A stretch of DNA of 64,000 bases, from the NCBI RefSeq assembly GCF_014635185.1, contig NZ_BMCM01000001.1, positions 1,272,166 to 1,336,165 on the forward strand, given 5' to 3'. The notes under the pieces are model-generated. The model worked only from the letters and a program-made list of their open reading frames with translations, was not told the origin of the DNA and did not search any database. Positions 46,459-56,289 of the stretch are shown here, one piece after another; within the stretch, counting starts at the first letter, position 1; each line of letters opens with the position of its first letter. Origin of the DNA: Microbacterium murale (GTDB lineage: Bacteria; Actinomycetota; Actinomycetes; Actinomycetales; Microbacteriaceae). The translations under genes and the position numbers were made by a program.

Positions 46459-47955
46459 GTGACCACCACCGACGAGCGGGCCCGATACCGCGCGAACCCC
46501 TCCGTGCTCACGGCGCTGAAGTCGCCGCGGATGCTGACGCGCGAGGTGCTCGCAGGACTCGTGGTCGGTCTCGCGCTCATCCCCGAGGCCATCGCCTTCT
46601 CGGTCATCGCGGGTGTCGACCCCAAGGTCGGCCTGTTCTCGTCGTTCATCATGGCGGTGGCGATCTCGTTCCTCGGCGGGCGCCCGGCGATGGTCACGGC
46701 GGCCACCGGCGCCGTGGCCCTCGTCATCGCACCGGTCGCGCCCCTGTACGGCATCGACTACTTCATCGCGACCGTGCTGCTCGCCGGCGTCTTCCAGGTG
46801 CTCCTCGCTGTGCTCGGCGTCGCGAAGCTCATGCGGTTCATCCCGCGCAGCGTCATGACGGGCTTCGTGAACGCGCTCGCCATCTTCGTGTTCAGCTCGC
46901 AGGTGCCGCACCTGCTGAACGTGCCGTGGCTGGTGTATCCACTCGTGGCTCTCGGCATCCTCGTCATGATCTTCATGCCGCGGATCACGAAGATCATCCC
47001 GGCACCCCTCGTCTCCGTGATCATCGTCACGGCCGTCGTGATCGTGTTCGCGATCAACGTGCCGACAGTCGGCGACCAGGGCGAGCTGCCGCGCAGCCTT
47101 CCCGAGCTGTTCATCCCGAACGTGCCGCTCACCTGGGAGACGTTCACGATCATCGCGCCGTTCGCGCTCGGGGTCGCGGTGGTCGGGCTGCTCGAATCGC
47201 TGATGACCGCGAAGCTGGTCGACGAGATCACCGACACGCACTCCCGCAAGACGCGTGAGGCCTGGGCTCAGGGCGTCGCGAACATGCTCTCCGGCATCTT
47301 CGGCGGCATGGGCGGATGCGCCGTGATCGGCCAGACGATGATCAACGTGAAATCGTCCGGCGCTCGCACGCGCATCTCGACGTTCTTCGCCGGCATCTTC
47401 CTGTTCCTGCTGGTCGTCGTGTTCGGCGATTTCGTCGCCACGATCCCGATGGCGGCCCTGGTCGCGGTGATGATCATGGTCGCGATCGGGGCGTTCGACT
47501 GGCACAGCATCCGTCCGTCGACCTTGAAGCGGATGCCGAAGAGCGAGACCGTCGTGATGCTCGTGACAGTGCTGGCCGTGGTCATCACGCACAACCTCGC
47601 CATCGGCGTCGTGGCCGGGGTGATCGTCGCATCCGTGCTGTTCGTCAGACGTGTCGCGCACTTCGTCACCGTCACGCGTACGGTGACGGACGACACGGCG
47701 CACTACGTCGTCGACGGTGAACTGTTCTTCGCGTCGAGCAACGACCTCACGACGCAGTTCGAGTACGCGGACGACCCCGAACGCGTGGTGATCGACATGT
47801 CGCGCTCGCACGTGTGGGATGCCTCGACCGTCGCAGCGTTGGATGCGATCGAGACGAAGTACGCCCAGCACGGCAAGACCGTCGAACTGGTGGGCCTCAA
47901 CGACGCCAGCGGACTGTTCCACGGAAGGTTGAGCGGCGGATTCCCGCCGGCATGA
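46459..47955 (+). CDS. SulP-family inorganic anion transporter with STAS domain
   Basis: A 498-aa transporter with 10-12 membrane helices and a C-terminal cytosolic STAS domain (about residues 410-498, VVIDMSRSHVWDASTVAALD). The N-terminal GLVVGLALIPEAIAFSVIAG and VTAATGAVALVIAPVAP match SulP proteins that carry sulfate or bicarbonate. GTG at 46459 lies just after the hairpin; the upstream open frame to 46372 runs through the inverted repeat and is rejected. The substrate is unassigned. Confidence 0.88.
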   Translation: MTTTDERARYRANPSVLTALKSPRMLTREVLAGLVVGLALIPEAIAFSVIAGVDPKVGLFSSFIMAVAISFLGGRPAMVTAATGAVALVIAPVAPLYGIDYFIATVLLAGVFQVLLAVLGVAKLMRFIPRSVMTGFVNALAIFVFSSQVPHLLNVPWLVYPLVALGILVMIFMPRITKIIPAPLVSVIIVTAVVIVFAINVPTVGDQGELPRSLPELFIPNVPLTWETFTIIAPFALGVAVVGLLESLMTAKLVDEITDTHSRKTREAWAQGVANMLSGIFGGMGGCAVIGQTMINVKSSGARTRISTFFAGIFLFLLVVVFGDFVATIPMAALVAVMIMVAIGAFDWHSIRPSTLKRMPKSETVVMLVTVLAVVITHNLAIGVVAGVIVASVLFVRRVAHFVTVTRTVTDDTAHYVVDGELFFASSNDLTTQFEYADDPERVVIDMSRSHVWDASTVAALDAIETKYAQHGKTVELVGLNDASGLFHGRLSGGFPPA

Positions 47956-48043
47956 TCTCGCCGACCCCGACTCACCCGGAAGAGCGCTCACGATGACTCG
48001 TGCGGGTGATGCCGGATCGTTCGGATCCGGGCACGGTGAGGGT

Positions 48044-48733
48044 ATGGAGAACATGACGACACCCGTCCGAGCCCGCACTCGCCTGACCGGCAGTACGACC
48101 ACAGTGCTGGGAGCGGTCCTGTTCGCGACGGTCGGTTCCGGGCTTCTGGGCACCACGGCACCGGGAGAATCGGACTTCGTGGCGCAGAACGCGCTGGGCC
48201 TCTGCGCGGCAGCGCTGCTCGGGCTGGGAATCATCGGCGTGCGTCCGAGCCTGCAGCGCGTCGCAGCCGGACGACTGCTCGGATGGGGCCTGGCCATGGT
48301 CTGGATCGGACTCGCCGCGATGGCAGGAGGGCATGCGCTCGCGATCGCAGCGGAGGGCGCGCAGGGAGGCCTCCTTGAGGCTGCCGCGATCGCCGGCATC
48401 CCGCTGACCGTGGGGGCGCACCTGATCTACCCCGGGACGAGTCTCGTCGGGCTCGCCATGCTGCGCGGACGGCGTGCGCCGATTGCTCTGGGCGTACTGC
48501 TCACGGCAAGTCTGCCGCTGCTGCTCATCGGAGTCCCTCTCGGGCTGGCGTTCGGCACCGGCCTTCTCGGCGACGTCGTGACGTGGGCGTCGACCGAGGG
48601 GCAGGCGGGTGCCGCCTGGTTTGCCGTCGCGATCACGGTCGGGGTGACTACGACGCGTGGGCGCCGCGGTACCGGCGATTCCGAATCCCCAGCAGAACCG
48701 ATGCCACGACCGCCGCGACGACCGACGCCGTGA
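48044..48733 (+). CDS. Small integral membrane protein of unknown function
   Basis: A 229-aa protein with about six hydrophobic segments: [87 protein letters not shown] and [11 protein letters not shown]. It ends in a proline/arginine-rich tail. ATG at 48044 follows GTGAGGGT and is preferred to the ATG at 47993. Its last 86 bp overlap the end of nhaA on the other strand, so the tail is constrained by the antiporter sequence. I do not recognise the family. Confidence 0.6.
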   Translation: MENMTTPVRARTRLTGSTTTVLGAVLFATVGSGLLGTTAPGESDFVAQNALGLCAAALLGLGIIGVRPSLQRVAAGRLLGWGLAMVWIGLAAMAGGHALAIAAEGAQGGLLEAAAIAGIPLTVGAHLIYPGTSLVGLAMLRGRRAPIALGVLLTASLPLLLIGVPLGLAFGTGLLGDVVTWASTEGQAGAAWFAVAITVGVTTTRGRRGTGDSESPAEPMPRPPRRPTP

Positions 48734-49934
48734 GGATCGCGACCTTGGCGTGGTCATGAGCCTCGCTGCCCGCGGCGAAACTGAGCTCGGCGACCAGCAG
48801 CGAGACCGTGAAGCCGATCCCGGCGAGCATGCCGACGCCGACGATGTCGGCCCACCGCAGGTCAGGATCGAGGTCGATCCGCCGGATGCGCGTGATGGCC
48901 CACGTTGCCGCGGTTATGCCGAGCGGTTTGCCGACGACGAGCGCGAGCATGATGCCGAGGACCACGGGGTCGGCGAACGCCGAAACGAACCCCTCTGCAC
49001 CGCCGATCGCGACCCCGGCGGAGAAGAACGCGAAGATCGGCACGGCGATTCCCGCGGAAAGCGGCCGGAACCGATGTTCGAACACCTCGGCGAGGCCTGG
49101 CCCGGCGTCCGGCCCGCGGTCGGCTTTCCCGTGCAGCACGGGAATCGTGAAGCCGAGGAGGACACCGGCGATCGTGGCATGGATGCCGGATGCGTGCAGC
49201 AGCGCCCACGCGATCACTCCGATGGGAAGCAGCACGAGCCAGGCCGCGGTCGGCCGTAGGTGGAAGAAGCGCCGGTACAACTGGGCGATCAGGCCGTAGC
49301 CGGCGATCACGACGAGCGCGAGCACGAGTGGCACGATCTCGACCGTCTCGGTGTAGAACAGCGCGATGATGCCGATGGCGATGAGGTCGTCGACGACGGC
49401 GAGCGTGAGCAGGAAGATCCGCAGGGCGCTCGGGAGGTGCGAGCCGATCACCGCCAGCACGGCGACCGCGAAAGCGATGTCAGTGGCCGTGGGGATCGCC
49501 CATCCGCTCGACGCCTCGGGCGAGCCCGCGGTGATGAGGAGGTAGATGAAGGCGGGCACGACCACTCCGCCGATGGCGGCGACGATCGGCACTATCGCGG
49601 TGCTGAGCTTCCGCAGATCGCCGCTGACGAACTCGCGCTTCAGTTCGAGGCCAACGAGGAAGAAGAAGATCGCAAGCAGGCCGTCGGCCGCCCACGCGCC
49701 GATGCTGAGGCGCAGGTGCCATGGCTCGTACCCGATCTCGAAGTCACGGATCGCGAAGTAGGACTCCGCCCAGGGTGAGTTGGCCCACCCCAGCGCGACG
49801 ATGGCGAATGCGACGAGCAGGATGCCGCCGACCGTCTCTTTGCGGAGGAGCTCTCCGATGCGGAGCGATTCCGCGGTGGAGGCCGAGGGGAACAGCCGAC
49901 GGATGCCGGGGATGCGTGCGGGGGAGGGCGACAT
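48648..49934 (-). CDS. nhaA: Na+/H+ antiporter NhaA
   Basis: A 428-aa antiporter exchanging internal sodium for external protons. The ion-binding aspartate pair is in [20 protein letters not shown]. Other NhaA landmarks are [38 protein letters not shown] and [18 protein letters not shown] at 49934 follows GAAAGGCGCTC; an in-frame ATG at 49955 is also possible. It converges on, and overlaps by 86 bp, the small membrane protein gene. Confidence 0.92.
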   Translation of the reverse strand: MSPSPARIPGIRRLFPSASTAESLRIGELLRKETVGGILLVAFAIVALGWANSPWAESYFAIRDFEIGYEPWHLRLSIGAWAADGLLAIFFFLVGLELKREFVSGDLRKLSTAIVPIVAAIGGVVVPAFIYLLITAGSPEASSGWAIPTATDIAFAVAVLAVIGSHLPSALRIFLLTLAVVDDLIAIGIIALFYTETVEIVPLVLALVVIAGYGLIAQLYRRFFHLRPTAAWLVLLPIGVIAWALLHASGIHATIAGVLLGFTIPVLHGKADRGPDAGPGLAEVFEHRFRPLSAGIAVPIFAFFSAGVAIGGAEGFVSAFADPVVLGIMLALVVGKPLGITAATWAITRIRRIDLDPDLRWADIVGVGMLAGIGFTVSLLVAELSFAAGSEAHDHAKVAILTASVVAAVVASVLLGIRNRRYRGAHAS

Positions 49935-50051
49935 GAGCGCCTTTCGGGTCGACAACAGATCATGTCGACCAGGCTTCCCGACTCTCCGGCATCCAGCCTA
50001 ACGGGCCTGAACTGCCGCTGCTGAAGCCGCGGGCTCGCGCGCGGCCGGAGG

Positions 50052-51086
50052 TCAGCGGGCGCGGGGCTTCTTCGGAGGAGTCGCAGGTCTTGCGGTCGTC
50101 CCCCGCACGATGAGTTCGTACGGCAGGGCACTCGGGGCGGCGGCGGGCACTGCATCTTCGAGCTTCGCCAGCACTGCGGATGCCGCCCGCTCGCCCTGGC
50201 CGAGCGGGAACTGGTCGACCGTCGTGAGTTGGAAGAACTCGCCCAGCTCGTGGCCATCGATGCCGATGATCGAGAGATCCTCCGGCACGCGGAAGCCGAG
50301 ATCGCGCGCGGCGAGCACCGCACCGATCGCCATCTCATCGGATGCCGCGAAGACCGCTGTCGGCCGCGGCCCCGGCCGGCCCAGCAGCTGCTTGGCGGCG
50401 CGGTAGCCGCCGTCGACGGTGAAGTCCGCGGGCTCGAGGAACGCCGGGTTCGGTGTGATCCCGGCATCCCCCAGCGCCTTCTCGAAACCGAGTCGACGCT
50501 GGGTGGGGATGTGGAAGTCGATGTCGAACTCCGGGTTCGCGCCGATGTGCGCGATGGCGGTGTGGCCCAGGCTCAGCAGGTGCTCGGTCGCCAGCTGAGC
50601 GACCGCGCCGTCATCGACTGTCAGGGTGTCGAGCTGAGGGTTCGGCCCGCCGATCGCGATGACGGGGAGACCCAGTTCGAGCAGACGGGTCGTCTCGGCC
50701 TCGTCGAGTTCGATGGACACCGCGATGACGGCATCCACCCTCTGGCGGCGCAGTGCCGTGTCGAAGACGTTCCGGCGCACATCCTCGTCGGCCGTGATGT
50801 TGTAGAGCGTGATGTCGTAGCCCTGACGCATCAGGGCACTGGAGACACCGGAGAGCACCGTGCTGAAAAACCAGCGATCGAGATACGGCACCACCACGCC
50901 GATGTTGCGGGTGCGGCCTGAAGCGAGCGATGAGGCGCGCGACGAGACGACGTACCCGAGCGTCTGCGCCGCGGCGAGCACCCGGTCGCGCGACGCAGCG
51001 GACACGTGGCCGCGACCGCTGAGGGCGCGCGAGACCGTCGCCGTGGAGACGCCGGCCAGTCGCGCGACCTCATCGATGCTCACCAT
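50052..51086 (-). CDS. LacI-family regulator next to the alpha-glucosidase
   Basis: A 344-aa LacI/GalR regulator with helix-turn-helix SIDEVARLAGVSTATVSRAL, hinge SSLASGRTRNIGVVVP and the sugar-binding domain. It ends with a basic tail (KKPRAR). It begins 23 bp after the GH13 stop on the same strand, so the two form an operon. The operator CTGCAAGCGCTTACAG upstream of the GH13 gene is the probable autoregulatory site. The effector is probably maltose, isomaltose or a related alpha-glucoside (inference). Confidence 0.88.
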   Translation of the reverse strand: MVSIDEVARLAGVSTATVSRALSGRGHVSAASRDRVLAAAQTLGYVVSSRASSLASGRTRNIGVVVPYLDRWFFSTVLSGVSSALMRQGYDITLYNITADEDVRRNVFDTALRRQRVDAVIAVSIELDEAETTRLLELGLPVIAIGGPNPQLDTLTVDDGAVAQLATEHLLSLGHTAIAHIGANPEFDIDFHIPTQRRLGFEKALGDAGITPNPAFLEPADFTVDGGYRAAKQLLGRPGPRPTAVFAASDEMAIGAVLAARDLGFRVPEDLSIIGIDGHELGEFFQLTTVDQFPLGQGERAASAVLAKLEDAVPAAAPSALPYELIVRGTTARPATPPKKPRAR

Positions 51087-51109
51087 GTCACTCGATCCCA
51101 GGAATGCGT

Positions 51110-52771
51110 TCAGGCCTTGGTGTACCAGGCGGCGTGGTCAACCGGCAGCGCGGTGCCCTCGAACGGCTGGCTCTGCACGACGAAGGCGACGTCATCGCCG
51201 AGTTCCAGCGGCTCGGTTCCGATGTTCACCGCGACGTGCAGGTCGCCCCGGCGGAACGCGACCGCGGACGAACCCAAGTCTTCCCAGACGAGCGAGCCCA
51301 CACCCAGCGCACGCTCGCGGCGCAGCTGCAGCAGCTGCTTGTAGAGGTTCAGGGTCGACGTGGCATCCGTCTCTTCGACATCACGCGCGAACGACGCCCA
51401 CTCGGCCGGCTGCGGCAGCCACGCATCACCGGTGGTGTTGAAGCCGAAGGCGGGCGCTGCCGCCTCCCACGGGATCGGCACGCGGCATCCGTCGCGTCCG
51501 TACCGCTTGCCGTTCGTGCGGTACCAGGTCGGGTCCTGACGGAACTCGTCGGGGATCTCCATCGCCTCGGGCAGGCCCAGTTCCTCGCCCTGGTAGAGGT
51601 ACGACGAGCCGGGAAGTGCGAGCATCACGGTGGTCGCGGCGCGTGCGCGGGAGAGGCCGATGACCGGGTCGGGCTTGCCGGCCGACTTCGGTCCGATCCC
51701 CTCGCCCTGCGGGTTGTCGGCCGTGAGTGCGAGGCGCGACGCATGCCGCACCACATCGTGGTTCGAGAGCACCCAGGTGCTCGGAGCGCCGACCTTGCCG
51801 AACTCGTCGAGCGATTCGCGGATGACGTCGCCGATCAGCTCTGCGTCCCACGCGGTCATCATGTAGGGGAAGTTGAACGTCTGGTGCATCTCGTCCGGAC
51901 GCACCCAGAGCGCGGTCTGCTTCAGTGTCGGCAGCCATGCCTCGCCGCACAGGGCGCGGTCGCCGTCGTACTCGGCGAGCACCTTATGCCAGTCGCGGTA
52001 TATGTCGTGCACGCCGTCCTGGCCCCAGTAGGGCACGCTGGCTTCGCCGCCGCCCATCGAGTCGGCATCCGCCACCGGGGCGTAGTCCGGAAGACCGGCC
52101 TCCTTGACCATGCCGTGTGCGACATCGACGCGGAAGCCGTCGACACCCCGGTCGAGCCAGAAGCGCAGGACGGAGCGGAACTCCTCCTTCACTTCTTCGT
52201 TCGTCCAGTCGAAGTCGGGCTGGGTCGCGTCGAAGATGTGCAGGTACCACTGGCCGGGCGTGCCGTCTGCCTCGGTCACGCGCTCCCACATGCCGCCGCC
52301 GAAGACGCTCTCCCAGTTGTTCGGGGGCAGCTCGCCGTTCTCGCCCTTGCCGTCGCGGAAGACGTATCGGGCGCGCTCCGGACTGCCTGGGGCCGCCTTG
52401 AGCGCCTCCTGGAACCAGACGTGCTGGTCGGAGGAGTGGTTCGGGACGAGGTCGACGATGAGGCGGATGCCGCGGGCATGCGCCTGCGCGATCATCTCGT
52501 CGAAGTCGGCGAGGGTGCCGAAGATCGGGTCGACATCGCGGTAGTCGGCGACGTCGTAGCCGGCATCCTTCTGCGGGCTCGTCATGAACGGGCTCAGCCA
52601 GATCGCGTCGACGCCGAGTTCCTTCAGCGAATCGAGGCGGCTCGTGATGCCGGGGAGGTCTCCGATGCCGTCACCGGATGCATCCGCGAACGAGCGCGGG
52701 TAGATCTGGTAGATGACGGCGCTGCGCCACCACTCTGCTCCGGGGGCGGCGAACTGCTCAAGCTCTGTCAT
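51110..52771 (-). CDS. Alpha-glucosidase/oligo-1,6-glucosidase, glycoside hydrolase family 13
   Basis: A 553-aa cytosolic GH13 enzyme. Conserved region I is DLVPNHSS, the nucleophile is Asp216 in GFRVDVAHG, the acid/base Glu277 in LCGEAW and the third carboxylate Asp339 in SNHDVVRH. The N-terminus WWRSAVIYQIYPRSFADASG is typical of the alpha-glucosidase (AglA) subfamily. It hydrolyses short alpha-glucosides to glucose. It is first in an operon with the LacI gene, and a LacI-type operator ends 13 bp upstream of the ATG. Confidence 0.92.
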   Translation of the reverse strand: MTELEQFAAPGAEWWRSAVIYQIYPRSFADASGDGIGDLPGITSRLDSLKELGVDAIWLSPFMTSPQKDAGYDVADYRDVDPIFGTLADFDEMIAQAHARGIRLIVDLVPNHSSDQHVWFQEALKAAPGSPERARYVFRDGKGENGELPPNNWESVFGGGMWERVTEADGTPGQWYLHIFDATQPDFDWTNEEVKEEFRSVLRFWLDRGVDGFRVDVAHGMVKEAGLPDYAPVADADSMGGGEASVPYWGQDGVHDIYRDWHKVLAEYDGDRALCGEAWLPTLKQTALWVRPDEMHQTFNFPYMMTAWDAELIGDVIRESLDEFGKVGAPSTWVLSNHDVVRHASRLALTADNPQGEGIGPKSAGKPDPVIGLSRARAATTVMLALPGSSYLYQGEELGLPEAMEIPDEFRQDPTWYRTNGKRYGRDGCRVPIPWEAAAPAFGFNTTGDAWLPQPAEWASFARDVEETDATSTLNLYKQLLQLRRERALGVGSLVWEDLGSSAVAFRRGDLHVAVNIGTEPLELGDDVAFVVQSQPFEGTALPVDHAAWYTKA

Positions 52772-52783
52772 GCGACGAGCCTA

Positions 52784-52799
52784 CTGCAAGCGCTTACAG
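52784..52799 (-). promoter_or_regulatory. LacI-type operator upstream of the alpha-glucosidase
   Basis: CTGCAAGCGCTTACAG is symmetric at 14 of 16 positions around the central CG and has the AAGCGCTT core usual for LacI-family operators. It lies 13 bp upstream of the GH13 ATG, within the likely 5' leader or promoter, which fits repression by the linked LacI protein. Confidence 0.82.
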
Positions 52800-52834
52800 T
52801 TCCGCGAGCGCCCGGATCGAATCGGTTCGAGAGA

Positions 52835-53761
52835 TCAGCCGTCGATCACGACGTTCACGGGGGCATCGCCGCGCAGCATCCGTTCGATCTGCTTGCGGAT
52901 GAGTCTGGCGATGCGCGGGTTCATCGCGGTCGAGGCGCCGCCGACGTGCGGAGAGATGAGTACGCCTTCGGTCTTCCAGAGCGGATGCTCCGCCGGAAGC
53001 GGCTCCGGATCCATCACATCGAGCGCGGCGCGGATGCGTCCGTTCTGCCGCACGAGGGCGTCCGTGTCGATGAGCGTGCCGCGACCGACGTTCACGATGA
53101 GCGCATCGTCGGGCATGAGCGCGAGCAACTCATCGTCGAACAGGTGGCGCGTCTCGTCTCCACCGGGCAGCGCGAGCACGACGATCTCCGCCGTCGGCAA
53201 CAACGAGGCGAGTTCGTCGATGGCGTGCACCTGCACTCGTCCGAGCCGCTCGTGCCAGACCGGGCGCGCGGTGCGGGCGACGACCGTCAACTCGACCTCG
53301 AAAGGCTCGAGGCGCATGGCGATGGCCTCACCCACGCCGCCGAAGCCGACCAGCAGCACGCGCCTGTCAGCGAGGCTCTCGGCGAAGACCGGTGCCCATT
53401 CGCCATGCTGCTGTGCGAGCACGAAACGGGGGAACTGCCGCTGCGCGGCAAGTGTGAGCGCGAGCGCGATCTCGGCGGTCGAGGTCTCATGCACGCTCGC
53501 CGCGTTCGCGAACGGGATGCCGGAGGGCAGCTTCTCGCCGATCCCGTCATAGCCGATCGACTGGCTCTGCACGAGTCCGATGTCGAGGCCCTCGAGTGCG
53601 GACAGCACCGATGATCCGCCCATGTACGGCGGCACGACGAGGTCGATCCTCTGTCGGGGGGCGGGGGACTGGAAGTCCCACACCTCGAGTTCGACGCCCT
53701 CGGGCAACGCGCCGATGTTCTCGGCCAGACGGGCGGTGGGAACGGTGACGAAGAGACTCAC
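52835..53761 (-). CDS. NAD-dependent D-2-hydroxyacid dehydrogenase family protein
   Basis: A 308-aa oxidoreductase. The Rossmann motif is VLLVGFGGVGEAIA (GxGxxG-like). The substrate-carboxylate region VNVGRGTLIDTDALV and the catalytic His in LISPHVGGASTAM are present. DVMDPEPLPAEHPLW supplies the usual glutamate. The exact substrate (glycerate, lactate, other 2-hydroxy acids) is unclear. It stands alone, 63 bp upstream of the alpha-glucosidase start on the same strand. Confidence 0.87.
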   Translation of the reverse strand: MSLFVTVPTARLAENIGALPEGVELEVWDFQSPAPRQRIDLVVPPYMGGSSVLSALEGLDIGLVQSQSIGYDGIGEKLPSGIPFANAASVHETSTAEIALALTLAAQRQFPRFVLAQQHGEWAPVFAESLADRRVLLVGFGGVGEAIAMRLEPFEVELTVVARTARPVWHERLGRVQVHAIDELASLLPTAEIVVLALPGGDETRHLFDDELLALMPDDALIVNVGRGTLIDTDALVRQNGRIRAALDVMDPEPLPAEHPLWKTEGVLISPHVGGASTAMNPRIARLIRKQIERMLRGDAPVNVVIDG

Positions 53762-53848
53762 ACGTCGAGCCTATCGATCCCGCACGGTTCAGGGAGTAGC
53801 GTCGGCGGCAGCAGCGACTCCCGGTCGCTCGAGCGCCAAGGAGGAGCC

Positions 53849-54277
53849 ATGATTCCGGAGATCAACTACTGGGCGGTGCTGCTGGCCATGATCTCGAGCA
53901 TGATCGTCGGGTCGATCTGGTACACGCCGAAGGTGTTCGGCACCCGCTGGGCGAAGCTCGCCAACGTCGACATGACAGGCTCGGCGAAGAGCGCCGTATG
54001 GCCGATCGTCACCACGGTGATCGTGAGCTTCGTGACCGCGTGGGTTCTCGCCGGAGCATCCGCCATCGCCTGGCACTTCTACGACGGTTCGTTCTTCGTC
54101 GCGGCCGTCGTGACGGCGATCCTGCTGTGGGCGGGCTTCACCGCCGCCCGCTTCATCACGCACGACGCATTCGAGGGGCGACCGACCGCCCTGACCACGA
54201 TGAACATTGCGCACGAGCTGGTCACGCTCGTGATCATGGCTGTGCTTATCGGCGTGTGGCCTCCCGCGGGGATCTGA
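53849..54277 (+). CDS. DUF1761 family membrane protein
   Basis: A 142-aa protein with four predicted membrane helices. The N-terminal MIPEINYWAVLLAMISSMIV then GSIWYTPKVFGTRW is the DUF1761 signature (small residue, WYtP, F, W). AAGGAGGAGCC precedes the ATG at 53849. The function of the family is unknown. It is followed at 47 bp by the HAD phosphatase on the same strand. Confidence 0.85.
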   Translation: MIPEINYWAVLLAMISSMIVGSIWYTPKVFGTRWAKLANVDMTGSAKSAVWPIVTTVIVSFVTAWVLAGASAIAWHFYDGSFFVAAVVTAILLWAGFTAARFITHDAFEGRPTALTTMNIAHELVTLVIMAVLIGVWPPAGI

Positions 54278-54323
54278 TTCTCGCCTGGCAGGAGAGCACC
54301 GGACGAGTGCCTAGGCTGGGAGG

Positions 54324-55205
54324 GTGAATCCTCCTGACCTCGGTCTCCTGCTCGACGTCGACGGCCCCGTCGCCAGCCCCGTCACCCGCACCATCGCGAT
54401 CGGATCGATCGCCCGCGACATCGTCGACCTCGTCGCGGAAGGCGTGCCGATCGCCTTCATCACGGGGCGCTCGCACGAGTTCATCGCCGACGTGGTCATC
54501 CCCGCGCTTCAGGATGCCGGGCTGCGCGAGGCTCTCAGCCGGCCCGGAGCACGCATGTTCGGTGTGTTCGAGAAGGGCGGCGCCTGGTCGACGATCGACG
54601 CCGACGGCATGGGCGAGCCCACGATCGATCAGACGGTGGCGTTCAGCGCGGACGCTGTAGACGCGATCCGCGACCTGGTCGAACGGCGCTTCGCCGACAC
54701 CATGTTCTTCGACGAGACCAAGCGCGCGATGATCTCGGTCGAGCAGCGCACGGATGTCGGCGCCGAGGAGTATCGAGCCGCACAGCAGGACTTCCAGGAC
54801 GAGGCGTTCCGCATTCTGACCGCGCAGGGCGTCGGGCTTCGCTACGCGGCACTGTCGGTGCCAGACGCCGACGGTGCGGTTCCCTTTCGCATCGATCCGA
54901 CCGTGATCTCGACCGACATCGAGTCGATCCGTCTCGACAAAGACCATGCCGCGCAGCGCGCGCTGGAGCACTTCCGTGCGCACGGGCCGATGCCGCGCCG
55001 GTGGCTCAGCGTCGGCGATTCACGCAGCGACTACCTCATGGCCGATCAGCTGCACGCGGAGGGATTCGACACGGCGCATCTCGACGTCCGCCCGGGCGAC
55101 GGCATGCTCGAGCGTCCGTACCGGGTGCTCACGGAGGTCGACCTCATCCACGACGAGGCGTTTGCCGCGCACCTGAGCCGCATCAGAGCCGAACTCGGCG
55201 TCTGA
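54324..55205 (+). CDS. HAD-superfamily hydrolase (Cof/type II-like)
   Basis: A 293-aa HAD phosphatase. Motif I is LLLDVDGPV (nucleophile Asp followed by DxDG pattern), motif II ITGRSHEF and motif IV WLSVGDSRSDYLMADQLH. An inserted cap region of about 100 residues lies between motifs II and IV, as in type II HADs acting on sugar phosphates. GTG at 54324 follows GGGAGG. The substrate is unknown; it is not linked to an obvious pathway. Confidence 0.8.
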   Translation: MNPPDLGLLLDVDGPVASPVTRTIAIGSIARDIVDLVAEGVPIAFITGRSHEFIADVVIPALQDAGLREALSRPGARMFGVFEKGGAWSTIDADGMGEPTIDQTVAFSADAVDAIRDLVERRFADTMFFDETKRAMISVEQRTDVGAEEYRAAQQDFQDEAFRILTAQGVGLRYAALSVPDADGAVPFRIDPTVISTDIESIRLDKDHAAQRALEHFRAHGPMPRRWLSVGDSRSDYLMADQLHAEGFDTAHLDVRPGDGMLERPYRVLTEVDLIHDEAFAAHLSRIRAELGV

Positions 55206-55336
55206 CACCCGATGGACGTGTTACGTCCGTCGGAGGGTGCGACGCACGGCGGACGTTCTGGTCGAAAACTTCCGACCTCCGTCACTTCCTCCGACGAGCG
55301 CAACGCCGGAGGGCGCAGGCGACCGGATGCCGGAGA
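55206..55336. repeat. Intergenic region with inverted repeats between convergent HAD and purQ genes
   Basis: It contains a perfect hairpin GGACGT-GTT-ACGTCC at 55214-55228 and a wider inverted repeat CGTCGGAGG (55228-55236) with CCTCCGACG (55288-55296). Lying between two converging genes, these probably serve as a bidirectional transcription end. Confidence 0.55.
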
Positions 55337-56044
55337 CTAGGCCGCGACGCGACTGACGGCGGCGATCGCGCTCGTGAAGAACGCCAGACCGTCGGTGCCG
55401 GAGCGCATGGCGTCGGCGGTGTTCGGGCCGAACCCTGCCTCGGTCGCGTGCTCGGGGTGCGGCATGAGGCCGACGACGTTCCCGGCCTCGTTGGTGAGCC
55501 CGGCGATGTCGCGCAGCGATCCGTTCGGGTTCACGTCCGCGTAGCGGAATGCCACGAGACCTTCGCCCTCGATGCGATCCAGCGTCTCCTCCGAAGCGAT
55601 GTAGCCGCCGTCGGCGTTCTTCAGCGGGATGACGATCTCCTGGCCGGCGGTGAAATCGCTGGTCCAGGCTGTGGAGACATTCTCGACCGTGAGCTTCTGA
55701 TCGCGGCGGACGAAGTGCTGGTGGTCGTTGCGGATCAGTCCGCCCGGCAGCAGATGCGCCTCGACCAGCATCTGGAAGCCGTTGCAGATTCCGAGTACCG
55801 GCATGCCCGATGCGGCAGCATCCTTCACCTCGGTCATGATCGGCGACAGCGCCGCGATCGCTCCGGCGCGCAGGTAGTCGCCGTAACTGAACCCGCCGGG
55901 CAGCACCAGAGCGTCGACGCCCTCGAGGTCGTGCGAGCCGTGCCACAGGGCGACGGGCTCGGCGCCGGCGAGGCGGATCGCACGCTGCGCGTCGCGGTCG
56001 TCAAGCGATCCGGGCCAGGTGATGACCCCGATGCGGACCGTCAT
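55337..56044 (-). CDS. purQ: Phosphoribosylformylglycinamidine synthase subunit PurQ (glutaminase)
   Basis: A 235-aa class-I glutamine amidotransferase that supplies ammonia to PurL in purine biosynthesis. The nucleophile Cys is in [14 protein letters not shown] and the His/Glu pair in MPHPEHATE. The N-terminus [20 protein letters not shown] and the [16 protein letters not shown] loop are typical PurQ. It overlaps purS by 4 bp. The synthetase subunit PurL is not in the window. Confidence 0.95.
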   Translation of the reverse strand: MTVRIGVITWPGSLDDRDAQRAIRLAGAEPVALWHGSHDLEGVDALVLPGGFSYGDYLRAGAIAALSPIMTEVKDAAASGMPVLGICNGFQMLVEAHLLPGGLIRNDHQHFVRRDQKLTVENVSTAWTSDFTAGQEIVIPLKNADGGYIASEETLDRIEGEGLVAFRYADVNPNGSLRDIAGLTNEAGNVVGLMPHPEHATEAGFGPNTADAMRSGTDGLAFFTSAIAAVSRVAA

Positions 56045-56289
56045 TCGACGACCTCGATGCCGACGACATCCTCGATGACCGCGTTGGAGAGCACGTCATC
56101 GGCGAGCCTCTTGACCTCGGCGAGCACGGCATCCGTCACTTCGCCGTCGACCGTGAGCTCGAAGCGCTTGCCGATGCGCACATCGCTGAAGCCCTCCACG
56201 CCCAGACGAGCGAAAGCGCCGGAGACGGCCTTCCCCTGCGGGTCGAGCAGTTCGGACTTGGGCATGACGTCGACGACGATGGTGGGCAT
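56041..56289 (-). CDS. purS: Phosphoribosylformylglycinamidine synthase subunit PurS
   Basis: An 82-aa structural subunit that joins PurQ and PurL. It contains the PurS pattern [20 protein letters not shown], then [16 protein letters not shown] and a C-terminal [11 protein letters not shown]. Length and the downstream 4-bp overlap with purQ are standard for the three-subunit enzyme of actinobacteria and bacilli. Confidence 0.95.
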   Translation of the reverse strand: MPTIVVDVMPKSELLDPQGKAVSGAFARLGVEGFSDVRIGKRFELTVDGEVTDAVLAEVKRLADDVLSNAVIEDVVGIEVVE

